DNA from: Georgenia subflava | GTDB lineage: Bacteria; Actinomycetota; Actinomycetes; Actinomycetales; Actinomycetaceae | Direction: 5' to 3' | DNA length: 64,000 bases | NCBI RefSeq assembly: GCF_009193155.1 | Contig: NZ_VUKD01000003.1 | Span: 698,061-762,060 of the forward strand | In this document: positions 9,117 through 17,947 of the stretch, piece by piece | How the letters are laid out: every line of letters begins with the position of its first letter | How positions within the stretch are numbered: position 1 is the first letter of the stretch | Translations under genes and position numbers: made by a program | The notes under the pieces: model-generated | What the model was told of the DNA's origin: nothing | What the model saw: the letters and a program-made list of their open reading frames with translations, nothing else | The model's database searches: none

Positions 9117-9201
9117 GCCGTGAGCCCTGAACCTGAACCCTGCGCCCTGAACCCTGCGCCCTGAACCCTGAGCCCCGAGCCCCGAGCCCCGAGCCCCGAG
9201 G
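9105..9201. repeat. 7-bp tandem array seeded at a stop codon
   Basis: Heptads of the form CCCTGAR run from the last codons of the thioredoxin-like gene: CTCTGAG, CCGTGAG, CCCTGAA, then alternating CCCTGCG and CCCTGAA, then four CCCCGAG copies. The first heptad contains the gene's TGA. The array ends about 40 bp before the stop of the convergent HNH gene. It has no spacers and no coding potential on either strand. Confidence 0.9.
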
Positions 9202-9242
9202 ATCGAACGCTCCTCATACCCTGATCGGGCTCCCATGCCTCG

Positions 9243-11942
9243 TCAGAATTGTGGGTCGCCGGCATGGGTCGCGTAGTAGCCGGGAAGGCGGGTGATGGTG
9301 CCGTCGATGTTGCGGCGGTAGGCGTGCCCGGTCGGGGTGATCCACTCGAAGACGCCGGGCTCGGGCTGGGTGACCTGGGCCTGGCCGTTGGTCTTCACAC
9401 TGTGGTCGCGCACGCACGCCGGACCGAGATTCCCCGCGCTGGTCGCACCGCCCTGCGAGGCCGGCACGGTGTGATCGAGCTGGCACCTGGTCGCAGGGGT
9501 CGAGCACCCGGGCCGGATACACGTCTTGTCCCGCTCACGCACATACGCGGCCAGGTCCGCCGGAGGCCGGTACCGGCGCCGGCCGACATCAAGCACCGCA
9601 CCGGAGAGCGGGTCCGTCACGATCCGCCGCCACGTCCCACCAGCAGCGATCGCCCGCGCCACGTCCGCGGTGACCGGCCCGTACCCGACGAGCTCGGCGA
9701 CCTCCGACAACGGCGGATCGTCCCAGAACCGGGCACTGGGGCTCTCCGCCGCGGCACCGGCATCGCCGCCGGCTACCCCGGTGGCCTCATCGACCGCGTC
9801 GGTGCGATCGGCTGTCGCGGCGGCGGTACCGCTGCCGTCCGCTCCGGCGGTCACCGTGGTGTCGGTGCCGCCGACGAAGCGCGTGCCACCAGTGTCGGCG
9901 GCCGTGCCGGCTCCGGTGGGCTCGTGCGGTGGCAGGGCGACCGAGAGCGGGACGACCAGGCGGATCTCGGTGCGGTTGGTGCGCGCATCACCCAGCCGCA
10001 TCCCCGGCCCGAAACGCAGCCGGCGAAGCAGCTCTGGCAGCACCCCCAGCGCCGCGGCCACGCATCCGCAGCCATCGCCGTCCGCAGTGCCGCAGCACCG
10101 CACCGAAGACACACCGGCCTCATCGGAGGCGGCCACGGCTAGGTCCTCGCCGGCAACAGGCGCAGCAACCCCCTGGTCACCGGCAGCGGGCGCAGCCGTC
10201 CCCTGGTCACCCGCAGCGGGCGCAGCCGTCCCCTGGCCACCCGCAGCAGGCGCACCGGTCCCCTGATCATCAGCAGCGGGCGCAGCCGTCCCCTGATCAC
10301 CGGCAGCAGGCGCAATCGTCCCCTGGTCACCGGCAGCAGGCGCAGCTGTCCCCTGGTCGCCGGGTTCAGGTCCCGTCGAGACCACTACGGTGCTGCCAAC
10401 CGGGTCAGATTCAGGCTCTGCGGCGGCCGACGTCGACGGTGCCGGTGATGCCAAGCAGTCCGGGACCCCGCTCGTGGCGGATGCCGCCGAACCATCCGCC
10501 TCCAGACCGCCCGCCGACACAGCACCGCCACCGCCAGCCGCCGCACCGGGCACGGAGTCGGCCACCGCACCGGGCACGGAACCGGGCGCGGAGCCGGGCA
10601 CGGAGCCGGGCACGGAGTCGGGCGCCTCGCCGGGCGGGGAGCCGGGGCGTGTCTCACCGGGTGGGCCGGTGCTACTGCGCGGGGGTTGGCCGACCCACCG
10701 GCTCTCCATCGCACCCGCAGACAACGTGAAGAACGCATCCGCACGCAACTGATCCCTGCTCCGCGGATCCCCACCGGCCTTCGCCGCCGCCGCGACCGCG
10801 TCCAGCACCAGATCAACACCGACCAGATCCTGCGCCGCCCCCACGACATACATCGACGCCATCCCATCGGGCAACGGGCGCGGATGCGTCACATGACGCT
10901 CCCGCCTCGCCCGCGCATGCGCAGCAGCAGCATCCTCCGCATCCACAGCGATCAACGCCTTGGCCAGACCCCGCGTCAGCTGGTGCACCGTCTGCTCCCC
11001 GGCCTGCCCCAGCACCTCCTGCTCGACGAACCAGGCCACCGCACCAGGCCGGTGCGCCAACGTCGTGACGATCTCCGCCGCCTTACGCGCATCGATCCGC
11101 CCGCTGCTCAACGCCCGCCCCGTCGCACCGAACGAGCCCTCGATCCCGCGCCCCAGGGCGATGAGCTTCTTGCTCTCCCCCTTGGTGATCCCCAACCGCA
11201 ACGCGATCTCCTCCGGCACCGCCGCCGCCTCCGGATCCCGCGACCCGAACCGGGCCGGATCGAAGACCTCCGCATGCGAGAGCTGCGCCGCCGCCCGCGC
11301 CGTGACCGACGCCGCCCACGACTCCACCCGCCGCGCCGCCGCCAGGACCTCCACCAACGCGTAGTCGTCCAACGAGGCCAGATCCAGACCATCCAGCTCC
11401 GCCGCCAACGCCCGCCCCGGCTCAAGCACCGCGAGCACATCCACCGGCATATCCAGACCATGCCCGCCCACCGGACCGCATCCTCGGACTGACTGGTGCC
11501 CCGGTGCAGAGGCGGCATCGCCAGCGTTCTCGCAGCAGTGGTCATCGTCGCGATGGCGAGGGTCTCGGAGATCGAGGTCGTCGGTGTCGCCGGGGTTGGG
11601 AGCGGCGAGCAGCTCGCACGCCAACGGATACCCCTCGGCAGCCAGCGCAGCCAGCTCCCGCGAGTCCATACGCTCCAGCTCTGCCAGCTGCGCCGCCAGC
11701 GCCACCCGGTCCTCCGCCCGCGCCCGCTCCACCACCGCAACCATGTGCTCACACACACCGCCCGTCGCGGCGAGCTCGCAGCACTCGCCCCCGTCGGGCG
11801 GCTCGGCGTCCGGTCCGGCGACGGCCGCACCGGGAACAGCCTGCGGCATCGGAGAGCTCCCAAGACGCGCAGCGGGCGCAGCGGTGCCGGACCGCGGCGT
11901 CAACGCCCCGCCGACCGACCGCTCAAGCTCGTCCTCGACCAT
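9243..11942 (-). CDS. DUF222/HNH endonuclease family protein with decapeptide repeats
   Basis: An 899-residue member of the actinobacterial DUF222-HNH (13E12 repeat) family. Residues about 160-400 form the helical DUF222 domain (TARAAAQLSHAEVF, ALSSGRIDARKA). The C-terminus carries an HNH module: CIRPGCSTPATRCQLDHTVP, then NLGPACVRDHSVKTNGQ. Between them lies a low-complexity stretch with seven decapeptides of the type GDQGTAAPAA and a second PGSVPGSAPG tract. Family members are abundant, highly paralogous and of unknown role; mobility or self/non-self DNA cleavage has been suggested. The start at 11942 has only a weak binding site, so a later start such as MPQAVPG near residue 32 is possible. 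Confidence 0.85.
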   Translation of the reverse strand: MVEDELERSVGGALTPRSGTAAPAARLGSSPMPQAVPGAAVAGPDAEPPDGGECCELAATGGVCEHMVAVVERARAEDRVALAAQLAELERMDSRELAALAAEGYPLACELLAAPNPGDTDDLDLRDPRHRDDDHCCENAGDAASAPGHQSVRGCGPVGGHGLDMPVDVLAVLEPGRALAAELDGLDLASLDDYALVEVLAAARRVESWAASVTARAAAQLSHAEVFDPARFGSRDPEAAAVPEEIALRLGITKGESKKLIALGRGIEGSFGATGRALSSGRIDARKAAEIVTTLAHRPGAVAWFVEQEVLGQAGEQTVHQLTRGLAKALIAVDAEDAAAAHARARRERHVTHPRPLPDGMASMYVVGAAQDLVGVDLVLDAVAAAAKAGGDPRSRDQLRADAFFTLSAGAMESRWVGQPPRSSTGPPGETRPGSPPGEAPDSVPGSVPGSAPGSVPGAVADSVPGAAAGGGGAVSAGGLEADGSAASATSGVPDCLASPAPSTSAAAEPESDPVGSTVVVSTGPEPGDQGTAAPAAGDQGTIAPAAGDQGTAAPAADDQGTGAPAAGGQGTAAPAAGDQGTAAPAAGDQGVAAPVAGEDLAVAASDEAGVSSVRCCGTADGDGCGCVAAALGVLPELLRRLRFGPGMRLGDARTNRTEIRLVVPLSVALPPHEPTGAGTAADTGGTRFVGGTDTTVTAGADGSGTAAATADRTDAVDEATGVAGGDAGAAAESPSARFWDDPPLSEVAELVGYGPVTADVARAIAAGGTWRRIVTDPLSGAVLDVGRRRYRPPADLAAYVRERDKTCIRPGCSTPATRCQLDHTVPASQGGATSAGNLGPACVRDHSVKTNGQAQVTQPEPGVFEWITPTGHAYRRNIDGTITRLPGYYATHAGDPQF
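10152..10361 (-). repeat. Seven 30-bp repeats encoding a decapeptide
   Basis: Seven in-frame 30-bp units encode GDQGT(A/I/G)APAA-type decapeptides inside the DUF222/HNH protein. Units differ at a few positions (DDQGT, GGQGT, GDQGV), so the array is older than the perfect repeat in the GST-like gene. It lies in the linker between DUF222 and HNH domains, where length variation should be tolerated. Confidence 0.9.
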
Positions 11943-12059
11943 GTTTCACACGCTAGTTCGAGGCACTGACATTTGAGCTGGGCGTGCGTCACCGTCGGCC
12001 GCGTCTTCCGTTCACCGGAAAGTCAGCTGGCCGAAGGAAGTGGAGAGCCAGCGGATGCG

Positions 12060-12830
12060 TCAGGCTCGGGCGCCGGCCAGCGATGCCACGATCTGCTCGA
12101 CGACGTCGGCGGTCTCGCGCCAGTCCACGACCGCGTGCGTCGGCACGCCCAGCTTCTTGACCGGGTAGTCGTTGCCGTCGACGTCGAGGCGGTCGCCGAT
12201 GAACAGCATGTCCGCGAGCTCGATGCCGGTCTGCTCGCTCAGCCGTGTCATGCCGTAGGCCTTGTCGACGCCCGAGCGGGTGATGTCCACCGACGTCGAG
12301 CCTCCGGAGCGCACCTCGAGCTCGGGCAGGAGCACGGCGACGGCGTCGCGCAGCGCGCTCTTCTTCGCCCCGGTGGGATCCCATGCCTTCTTCGCCTCGA
12401 GCGGGGCCTCCTGGCCGAGCGCCGAGAACGTGATCTGCGAGCCGCGGTTCTCGAGGATCTCACCCCAGGTCTGCTCCTCCCACAGCCCCAGCCGACGAGC
12501 CTCGCCCTCGACGGCGGCAAGCGCGCGGTCACGTTCCCCCGGGGTGAGGTCGTGCGCGTAGACCTGCTTCCAGTCCTGGCCGTCGTGGCGCAGGTAGCGG
12601 GTGCCGCAGGTCGGCATGAGGTGGAGCCGCGAGAGCTGCTCGGTGCTGGCACCCAGGTGTGCCAGCACCTGGTCGCGGAACTGACCGAAGTGGCCGCCGG
12701 AGATGATGCAGACCGGGACGGCGTCCAGGAGCGAGGAGAGCGCGGCTCCCATGCGCTCGGGCATGGGCGACTTCGAGGGGGCGAGCGTGTCGTCCAGGTC
12801 GAAGGCGATCAGTCGCACGTGGTCGGTCAC
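12060..12830 (-). CDS. HAD-IIB family phosphatase
   Basis: A 256-residue haloacid-dehalogenase phosphatase. Motif I is FDLDDTLAPSK (Asp11 and Asp13 the nucleophile and acid/base), motif II is CIISGG near residue 42, and motif IV is FIGDRLDVDGND near 211-222, as in Cof-type and phosphomannomutase-like HAD-IIB proteins. The substrate is probably a sugar phosphate but cannot be told from sequence. The GTG start at 12830 reads VTDHVRLIAF with AGGAG about 13 nt upstream. It stands alone on the minus strand. Confidence 0.85.
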   Translation of the reverse strand: MTDHVRLIAFDLDDTLAPSKSPMPERMGAALSSLLDAVPVCIISGGHFGQFRDQVLAHLGASTEQLSRLHLMPTCGTRYLRHDGQDWKQVYAHDLTPGERDRALAAVEGEARRLGLWEEQTWGEILENRGSQITFSALGQEAPLEAKKAWDPTGAKKSALRDAVAVLLPELEVRSGGSTSVDITRSGVDKAYGMTRLSEQTGIELADMLFIGDRLDVDGNDYPVKKLGVPTHAVVDWRETADVVEQIVASLAGARA

Positions 12831-13212
12831 GATGTCCAGGCACTCCTTGCAAGTCTCGACCGGCGCGCCTGGCGCCGGGTACGCACCGACGGGTGGATCT
12901 TGTCGGTCGGCGTCGATTATGCCCTCTTACCCTCGCTGCCGGCACGATGGTGAGGTCGCCATCCGTTCAACAGTGATCTCGCCGCCTGTCCAAACGGCGA
13001 TCTCACCACCCGCGCAACAGCGGTCACGCCACCCGTACAAACTGGGATCTCACCACCCGCGCAACAGCGAACTCACCGCCTGCGCGGCAGTGGATCTCAC
13101 CGCCCGAGCGGGCCGCCGACGGCGGAGCCGAGGGTCTCGACCACGGCCAGTGATCGCGACGGCGATCGCGCCACGGCACGGTGGTGATGTCAGCACCGGC
13201 ACAATGGTGAGC
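12831..13212. repeat. Intergenic stretch with about 24-bp degenerate repeats
   Basis: No gene lies here. From about 12941 to 13125 imperfect units of 23-24 bp recur, with core GATCTCACCACCCGCGCAAC (best copies near 13000 and 13050). The sequence GGCACRATGGTGAG occurs at 12941-12954 and again at 13198-13211, where it holds the start codon region of the aldo/keto reductase gene. The array therefore seems to derive, partly in inverted orientation, from that gene's 5' end. Confidence 0.7.
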
Positions 13213-14040
13213 ATGACCTCGCTCCCACCGTTCCTCCTCAATGACGGGACCACGCTCCCAGCCGTCGGCTTCGGCACGTGGAGGGTCCGCGGCGACGAGG
13301 CGGTCGCCCAGGTCCGTTCGGCTCTCGACGCCGGCTATCGCCTCATCGACACCGCCGCCTCCTACGGCAACGAGGCGGAGGTGGGGCGCGCCGTCACCGG
13401 TACCGACGTTCCCCGCTCGGAGATCGCCGTCGCCAGCAAGCTCCGTGGCGCGGACCAGGGGTATGACGCGACTCTGCGGGGCTTCGAGGCCACCCGTACC
13501 GCACTCGGCCTGGAGTACCTCGACCTCTACCTCATCCACTGGCCGCTCCCGCGCCTGGGCAAGTTCGTCGAGTCGTGGAAGGCGCTCGTCCGTCTCCGCG
13601 AGGACGGCCTGATCCGCACCGTCGGCGTCTCCAACTTCACCGCGGCCCATCTCGACCGGCTCATCGACGAGACCGGCGAGGTGCCTGCGGTCAACCAGAT
13701 CGAGCTGCATCCCGGGTTCGTGCAGGAGGACATGCGGGCGGCCAACGCCGATCGAGGCATCCTTACCCAGTCATGGGGGCCTCTCGGACGCGGCAAGGGC
13801 CTGCTCGAACGGCCGGAGATCGCCAGGATCGCCGCCGCGCGCGGCGTGAGCCCCGCGCAGGCGGTACTGCGCTGGCACCACCAGCTCGGTGTACAGCCGC
13901 TGCCGAAGTCCGCCGACCCGGCGCGGCAGCAAGAGAACCTCGACCTCACCGGCTTCTCCCTCACCGACGAGGAGATGGCGCGTATCGCGTCCGTGCCCCA
14001 GGAGCGACTCGGCGGCGACCCGGACACGCACGAGGAGTAG
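13213..14040 (+). CDS. Aldo/keto reductase
   Basis: A 275-residue NADPH-dependent oxidoreductase of the AKR superfamily. The full catalytic tetrad is present: Asp46 and Tyr51 in LIDTAASYGNE, Lys76 in VASKLRG and His109 in LYLIHWPLP. The cofactor-binding end PLPKSADPARQQENLDLTGF is also typical. It resembles the 2,5-diketo-gluconate-reductase-like AKR5 group, which reduces diverse aldehydes and ketones. Two ATGs, 13204 and 13213, are both possible; neither has a clear binding site, and the second gives the usual N-terminus MTSLPPFLLNDG. The upstream region is a repeat array. Confidence 0.9.
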   Translation: MTSLPPFLLNDGTTLPAVGFGTWRVRGDEAVAQVRSALDAGYRLIDTAASYGNEAEVGRAVTGTDVPRSEIAVASKLRGADQGYDATLRGFEATRTALGLEYLDLYLIHWPLPRLGKFVESWKALVRLREDGLIRTVGVSNFTAAHLDRLIDETGEVPAVNQIELHPGFVQEDMRAANADRGILTQSWGPLGRGKGLLERPEIARIAAARGVSPAQAVLRWHHQLGVQPLPKSADPARQQENLDLTGFSLTDEEMARIASVPQERLGGDPDTHEE

Positions 14041-14112
14041 CAGAAGGCTGACGACGATCGGGGCGGTCAAGATCGCCTCGGGTGGCACGCCACCAGGCGG
14101 CCCCGCGCAGCT

Positions 14113-14248
14113 CAGCCCTGGCGGTAATGCGCGGCCAGACGGGCTCCAGCCCTGGCGGCAGTGCTCGGCCAGACAGGCCCCAGCCCTGGCGGTAGTACTC
14201 GGCCAGACAGTCCTCAGCCCTGCCGATAGTACTCGGCCAGACGGGCGA
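14113..14248. repeat. Four 34-bp repeats built on the 3' end of oleD
   Basis: Four head-to-tail copies of 34 bp start at 14113, 14147, 14181 and 14215. The fourth is the last coding part of the minus-strand epimerase-like gene, including its stop (14214-14216). The three others lie downstream of that gene and retain recognisable copies of the codons for the C-terminal AEYYRQG. Period 34 is not a multiple of three, so the extra copies are not a protein extension. Confidence 0.92.
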
Positions 14249-15185
14249 AGCCCTCGTCGAGGCTCACGGTCGGCGCCCAGCCGAGGGCCTCACGTGTGCG
14301 ACGAAGGTCGAACCAGTGGGCTGTCGACATCTGCTCGGCTAGGAACCGTGTCATCGGCGGCTCGTCCGTACCCGGCCGGATCGCCCACACCTTCTCGATC
14401 ACCGCTCCGGCCCCGCGGGCGAGCGCACCGGGGACGGACCAGCGCGGCGGGGCCACCCCGGCGGCGCGGCACATCCCGGCGACGAGCTCGGCCACCGGCC
14501 TGGGCTCGCCGTTGGTGACGACCAGCGCCTGCCCGTGGGCGGACTCGGCACGGTCGAGCGCGGCCACCAGCGCCGAGACTGCGTTGTCGATGTAGGTGGT
14601 GTCGATCAGCGCGGCGCCCCGGTCGAGCGTCGGCAGCCGCCCGGCCGCGGCACGGTCGACCACTCGCTGGACCAGCTGCGTGTCGCCCGGGCCCCAGACG
14701 ATGTGCGGGCGCACGGCGACGACCGCGAAACCGGGCGCGTCCGCGGCGAGGGCCACGAGCTCCGCGGCGGCCTTGGTCCGGGCATAGCTCCCGCGCGCGA
14801 GCTCCGGCTCGGCCGGCCCCGCACCCTCTCCCACGATCGAGTCGCCGGTGTGCGCGACCGAGGGCGAGGACACGAACACGAACCGTCCCGCACCGGCCTC
14901 CCGCGCAGCCTCGAGCAGCAGCCGGGTGCCCTCGACGTTCGTGCGCTCGAAATCGGCGAGGTCACCGGCGAAGGACACCTTCGCGGCCAGGTGCACGACG
15001 CCGTCCTGCCCCGACACGGCCTCGGCGACGGCGACGGCGTCCGTGACGGACCCACGCACCTCTCGCGCCCCGGCGATCCCGGAGACCCGCCGCTGCAGCA
15101 CGGTGACCTCGTCGCCGCGGGCGAGCAACGCCGTCGCCACCTCCCGGCCCAGCATCCCGCTCGCACCGGTGACGAGGACCCTCAC
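14214..15185 (-). CDS. oleD: OleD-type 2-alkyl-1-hydroxyalkyl ketone reductase
   Basis: A 323-residue extended short-chain dehydrogenase with the Rossmann motif VTGASGMLG at residues 5-13 and catalytic YARTK (Tyr and Lys three apart) near residue 147. In the ole pathway OleD uses NADPH to reduce the 2-alkyl-3-keto-acid made by OleA to a 2-alkyl-3-hydroxyacid. The GTG start overlaps the stop of the upstream oleBC gene in a GTGA tetramer, so translation is probably coupled. Position directly after oleBC makes the OleD assignment firm compared with a generic epimerase. Its 3' end is the seed of a 34-bp repeat array. Confidence 0.88.
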   Translation of the reverse strand: MRVLVTGASGMLGREVATALLARGDEVTVLQRRVSGIAGAREVRGSVTDAVAVAEAVSGQDGVVHLAAKVSFAGDLADFERTNVEGTRLLLEAAREAGAGRFVFVSSPSVAHTGDSIVGEGAGPAEPELARGSYARTKAAAELVALAADAPGFAVVAVRPHIVWGPGDTQLVQRVVDRAAAGRLPTLDRGAALIDTTYIDNAVSALVAALDRAESAHGQALVVTNGEPRPVAELVAGMCRAAGVAPPRWSVPGALARGAGAVIEKVWAIRPGTDEPPMTRFLAEQMSTAHWFDLRRTREALGWAPTVSLDEGFARLAEYYRQG

Positions 15186-17947
15186 GGTTTGCCGACCCGC
15201 TCGCCCGCCAGGAACCGCCCGGCCCACGCGGCCAGGCGGGCGCGCTCGACCTTGGAGTTGTGGCGGACGTCGGTGGGGACCTCGGGCACGCGCAGGACCG
15301 CGGCCACCGGCACGTCGGACGCGGCGCGCACCGCGCGAGCGAGCCCCTCGGGGGCCAGCGAGGGACGCCGTCGTGCCCCCGCGTGCACGGTCAGGTCGGT
15401 CTGCACCACCACGACGACCTGCTGGGCGCCGACGGGCCCGACGCCGACAGCTGCGGCCCGCGCCACCCCGGGGATGCCGAGGACGTCGTTCTCGACCTGC
15501 ACCGGCGTCACGACCCCGTCCGGCGTGACGATCACGTGCGTGAGACGTCCCTCGATCCACAGGCGTCCGACGGCGTCGAGATGCCCGACGTCGCCCGTCC
15601 GGTGCCAGCCCGGCCAGGTGGCCGAGTGCTCCTGGGTGCCCCACAACTTGTCGTAACGGTCCTTGAGGTTCGCCGCCGAGACCAGCACCTCGCCGGTCAC
15701 CCCGGCCGCTGCGGTCGGCTCGCCGGTGGCACGGCCCTCGTCGTCCAGCGGCACGATCCGGACGCTCGCGCCGGGCACGGGTTCGCCGACACAGGTGCCG
15801 CCGCCGGCCCCGGGCACCTCCCCGCTCACGGCGTCGGCCTCGGCGGCCCTGATCTGGGCCAGGGACACGTCCGTCAGCGGCAGCGCCTCGGTCATCCCGT
15901 ACGGCGTGTGCGGGTCGGCGCTTGGCATCACCTCGAGCACCTCGGCCAGGCGGCCCGAGGAGATCGGCGCGCCGGCGGACAGCAGCAGCTCGACCGTCCC
16001 CAGCGCGTCCCGCTGCTCGGCGGTGAGCTGCCCGGCGGTGCGCACCACGTTGGCCAGCGCCGAGGGCGAGGCGAAGACGGCGTAGGCGTCGATGGCCGCC
16101 ACGGCGTTGGCCAGTGCCCCGGCCGTGAGCGTCGCCGGGGCGGTGACGTCCATGTCCGGCGTCGCGCTGGTGGCACCGAGCGCGGTGCCGAGCAGCGCGA
16201 ACGGGGCGAAGCCGGCCACGAAGGGGCGCTCGGGCGACAGCCCGTAGGTGGCCGCGACGACGTCGCGCATGCCCGCCAGACGGCGGTGGGTGTAGACCAC
16301 GCCCTTCGCCGGTCCGGTGGACCCCGACGTGAACAGGATCGCGGCGTCCGCCTCGGGGTCTGGCTCGGGCGGCAGGGCGGCGCCCGCGGCGGACAGCACG
16401 GCGCCGCGTGCGAGGAGCTCCCGGAACGAACCGGCGATGCCGAACGTGCGCCGGCGGCTGTGCGCGGTACGCGGGGGCGTGTAGCCGACCTCGTGCCAGC
16501 CGGGGACGACGATGAACTTCTGTCCGGGCCAGCCGAGCAGGCGGGCGGCGACCATCGCCTTCTCGATCCCGATGATGTGGTCCGGCGACGCCCCGCGCAC
16601 CGCGCGGGTCAGACCCCGCACGCCCAGCCCGGCGTCGGCGAGCACGACCGTCGCACCGATCCGCAGGCAGGCGAAGAGCGCGGTGGTGAGATCGATGCCC
16701 GGCGGCACGAGGAGGCTCACCCGGTGCCCGGGTCGCACCCCGGAGTCGGCGAGGCCACGCGCCAGGTGCTCCACCCGCCGGGCGAGGTCGGCCCAGCTGA
16801 GCATCGACGTGCCATGGCCGGACAGCGCCACGACGGCGGCCGCGTCCGACCCGGACTGCTCGACCAGCGCGGCGTACAGCGGCCGGTACGGCGCCCGCTG
16901 CGCCGCGTCGCCGGACCCGGTGATGGAAGATCCGGTGCCGGCGGGCTCGGACGCGCCGGTCGGCACGGTGGCGTCCACGTGCCCGGTGACTCCGGTTTCG
17001 GTGCCCTTCGCTCGCCGGCCCGCGGACTCCGCCGTCCCGATGCGACGGCGGTCGAGCCAGCGGACCAGCGTGCCGGCGACGTCGGCGTCCTCGACCACGA
17101 GGTGGCGGGCGCCCTCGAAGCGGTGGACGTCGGCCTGGGGCAGACGCGTCATCAGGTCACGGAGGAACCGCTCGTAGAAGACCGGGTCCTTCGGGCCCCA
17201 CATGAGCAGCGCGGGCACGTCCAGCGCGCCGACGCCGGCAGCGATGCGCTCGAGCTCGGGGTGGCTGGGGTGGTCGGCGTCGACCGGGATGTCCTCCACG
17301 AAGAACCCGATGCCTCGCCTGTCGTCCGCGGTGCGGTAGGGGGCGCGGTAGGCCTCGCGCACCTCGGTCGGCAGGGACGGCGAGGCCAGCGACAGCGTGA
17401 TGTCCAGGAAGGTGGGCGTGAGCGTCGTCGCGCCGCTGTGGACGGCGCGGTGCCGGGCCAGGCGCAGCAGGTACGGCACGCGCGTGCCGGCGGCCAGGTG
17501 GACGCCCGTGTTCGTCAGGACCAGCGCCGCGAGCTCGTGGGGATGGTCCACCGCCCACCCCATCGAGACGACCCCGCCCCAGTCGTGACCGACGGTGACC
17601 ACGGGCAGACCGTCCCAGCTGTCGCCGGACAGGCCCAGGTGGTCGGTGAGCGCGCCGAGCTGGCGGACCCGGTCGGCGAGCCGGTGGGTGGTGCCGGTGC
17701 GCTCGGAGTAGCCCATCTCGAGCTGGTCGACGGCGACGACCCGCCACCCGTCGGCCGCGCCGGCGGCCAGCACGGACCGCCAGAGGTAGGACCAGGTCGG
17801 GTTGCCGTGCACGCACAGCAGCGTCCCGCGCGGGGTCCGCGTCAGGGACGAGGAGTTGTCGAGGTAGTGCCAGACGTGGCCGTCGACGACGGCACGGCGC
17901 GACCAGGCGGGGTCGACCCCGGGCCAGCGTGGCGCCGGCGCACTCAC
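15182..17947 (-). CDS. oleBC: OleB-OleC fusion: beta-lactone decarboxylase and beta-lactone synthetase
   Basis: A 921-residue two-domain protein. Residues 1 to about 300 are an alpha/beta hydrolase of the haloalkane-dehalogenase type with the oxyanion segment HGNPTW (47-52) and nucleophile Asp122 in GHDWGGV; in the ole pathway OleB decarboxylates the beta-lactone to the cis-olefin. After an Ala/Gly/Thr-rich linker (about 310-355), residues 360-921 form an AMP-ligase-like enzyme with ATP motif LFTSGSTGPAKGV and WIEGRLTHV near the end; OleC closes the beta-lactone. The GTG start overlaps the oleA stop in GTGA. Fused oleBC is known in several actinobacteria, so the frame is intact, not a cloning error. 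Confidence 0.92.
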   Translation of the reverse strand: MSAPAPRWPGVDPAWSRRAVVDGHVWHYLDNSSSLTRTPRGTLLCVHGNPTWSYLWRSVLAAGAADGWRVVAVDQLEMGYSERTGTTHRLADRVRQLGALTDHLGLSGDSWDGLPVVTVGHDWGGVVSMGWAVDHPHELAALVLTNTGVHLAAGTRVPYLLRLARHRAVHSGATTLTPTFLDITLSLASPSLPTEVREAYRAPYRTADDRRGIGFFVEDIPVDADHPSHPELERIAAGVGALDVPALLMWGPKDPVFYERFLRDLMTRLPQADVHRFEGARHLVVEDADVAGTLVRWLDRRRIGTAESAGRRAKGTETGVTGHVDATVPTGASEPAGTGSSITGSGDAAQRAPYRPLYAALVEQSGSDAAAVVALSGHGTSMLSWADLARRVEHLARGLADSGVRPGHRVSLLVPPGIDLTTALFACLRIGATVVLADAGLGVRGLTRAVRGASPDHIIGIEKAMVAARLLGWPGQKFIVVPGWHEVGYTPPRTAHSRRRTFGIAGSFRELLARGAVLSAAGAALPPEPDPEADAAILFTSGSTGPAKGVVYTHRRLAGMRDVVAATYGLSPERPFVAGFAPFALLGTALGATSATPDMDVTAPATLTAGALANAVAAIDAYAVFASPSALANVVRTAGQLTAEQRDALGTVELLLSAGAPISSGRLAEVLEVMPSADPHTPYGMTEALPLTDVSLAQIRAAEADAVSGEVPGAGGGTCVGEPVPGASVRIVPLDDEGRATGEPTAAAGVTGEVLVSAANLKDRYDKLWGTQEHSATWPGWHRTGDVGHLDAVGRLWIEGRLTHVIVTPDGVVTPVQVENDVLGIPGVARAAAVGVGPVGAQQVVVVVQTDLTVHAGARRRPSLAPEGLARAVRAASDVPVAAVLRVPEVPTDVRHNSKVERARLAAWAGRFLAGERVGKP

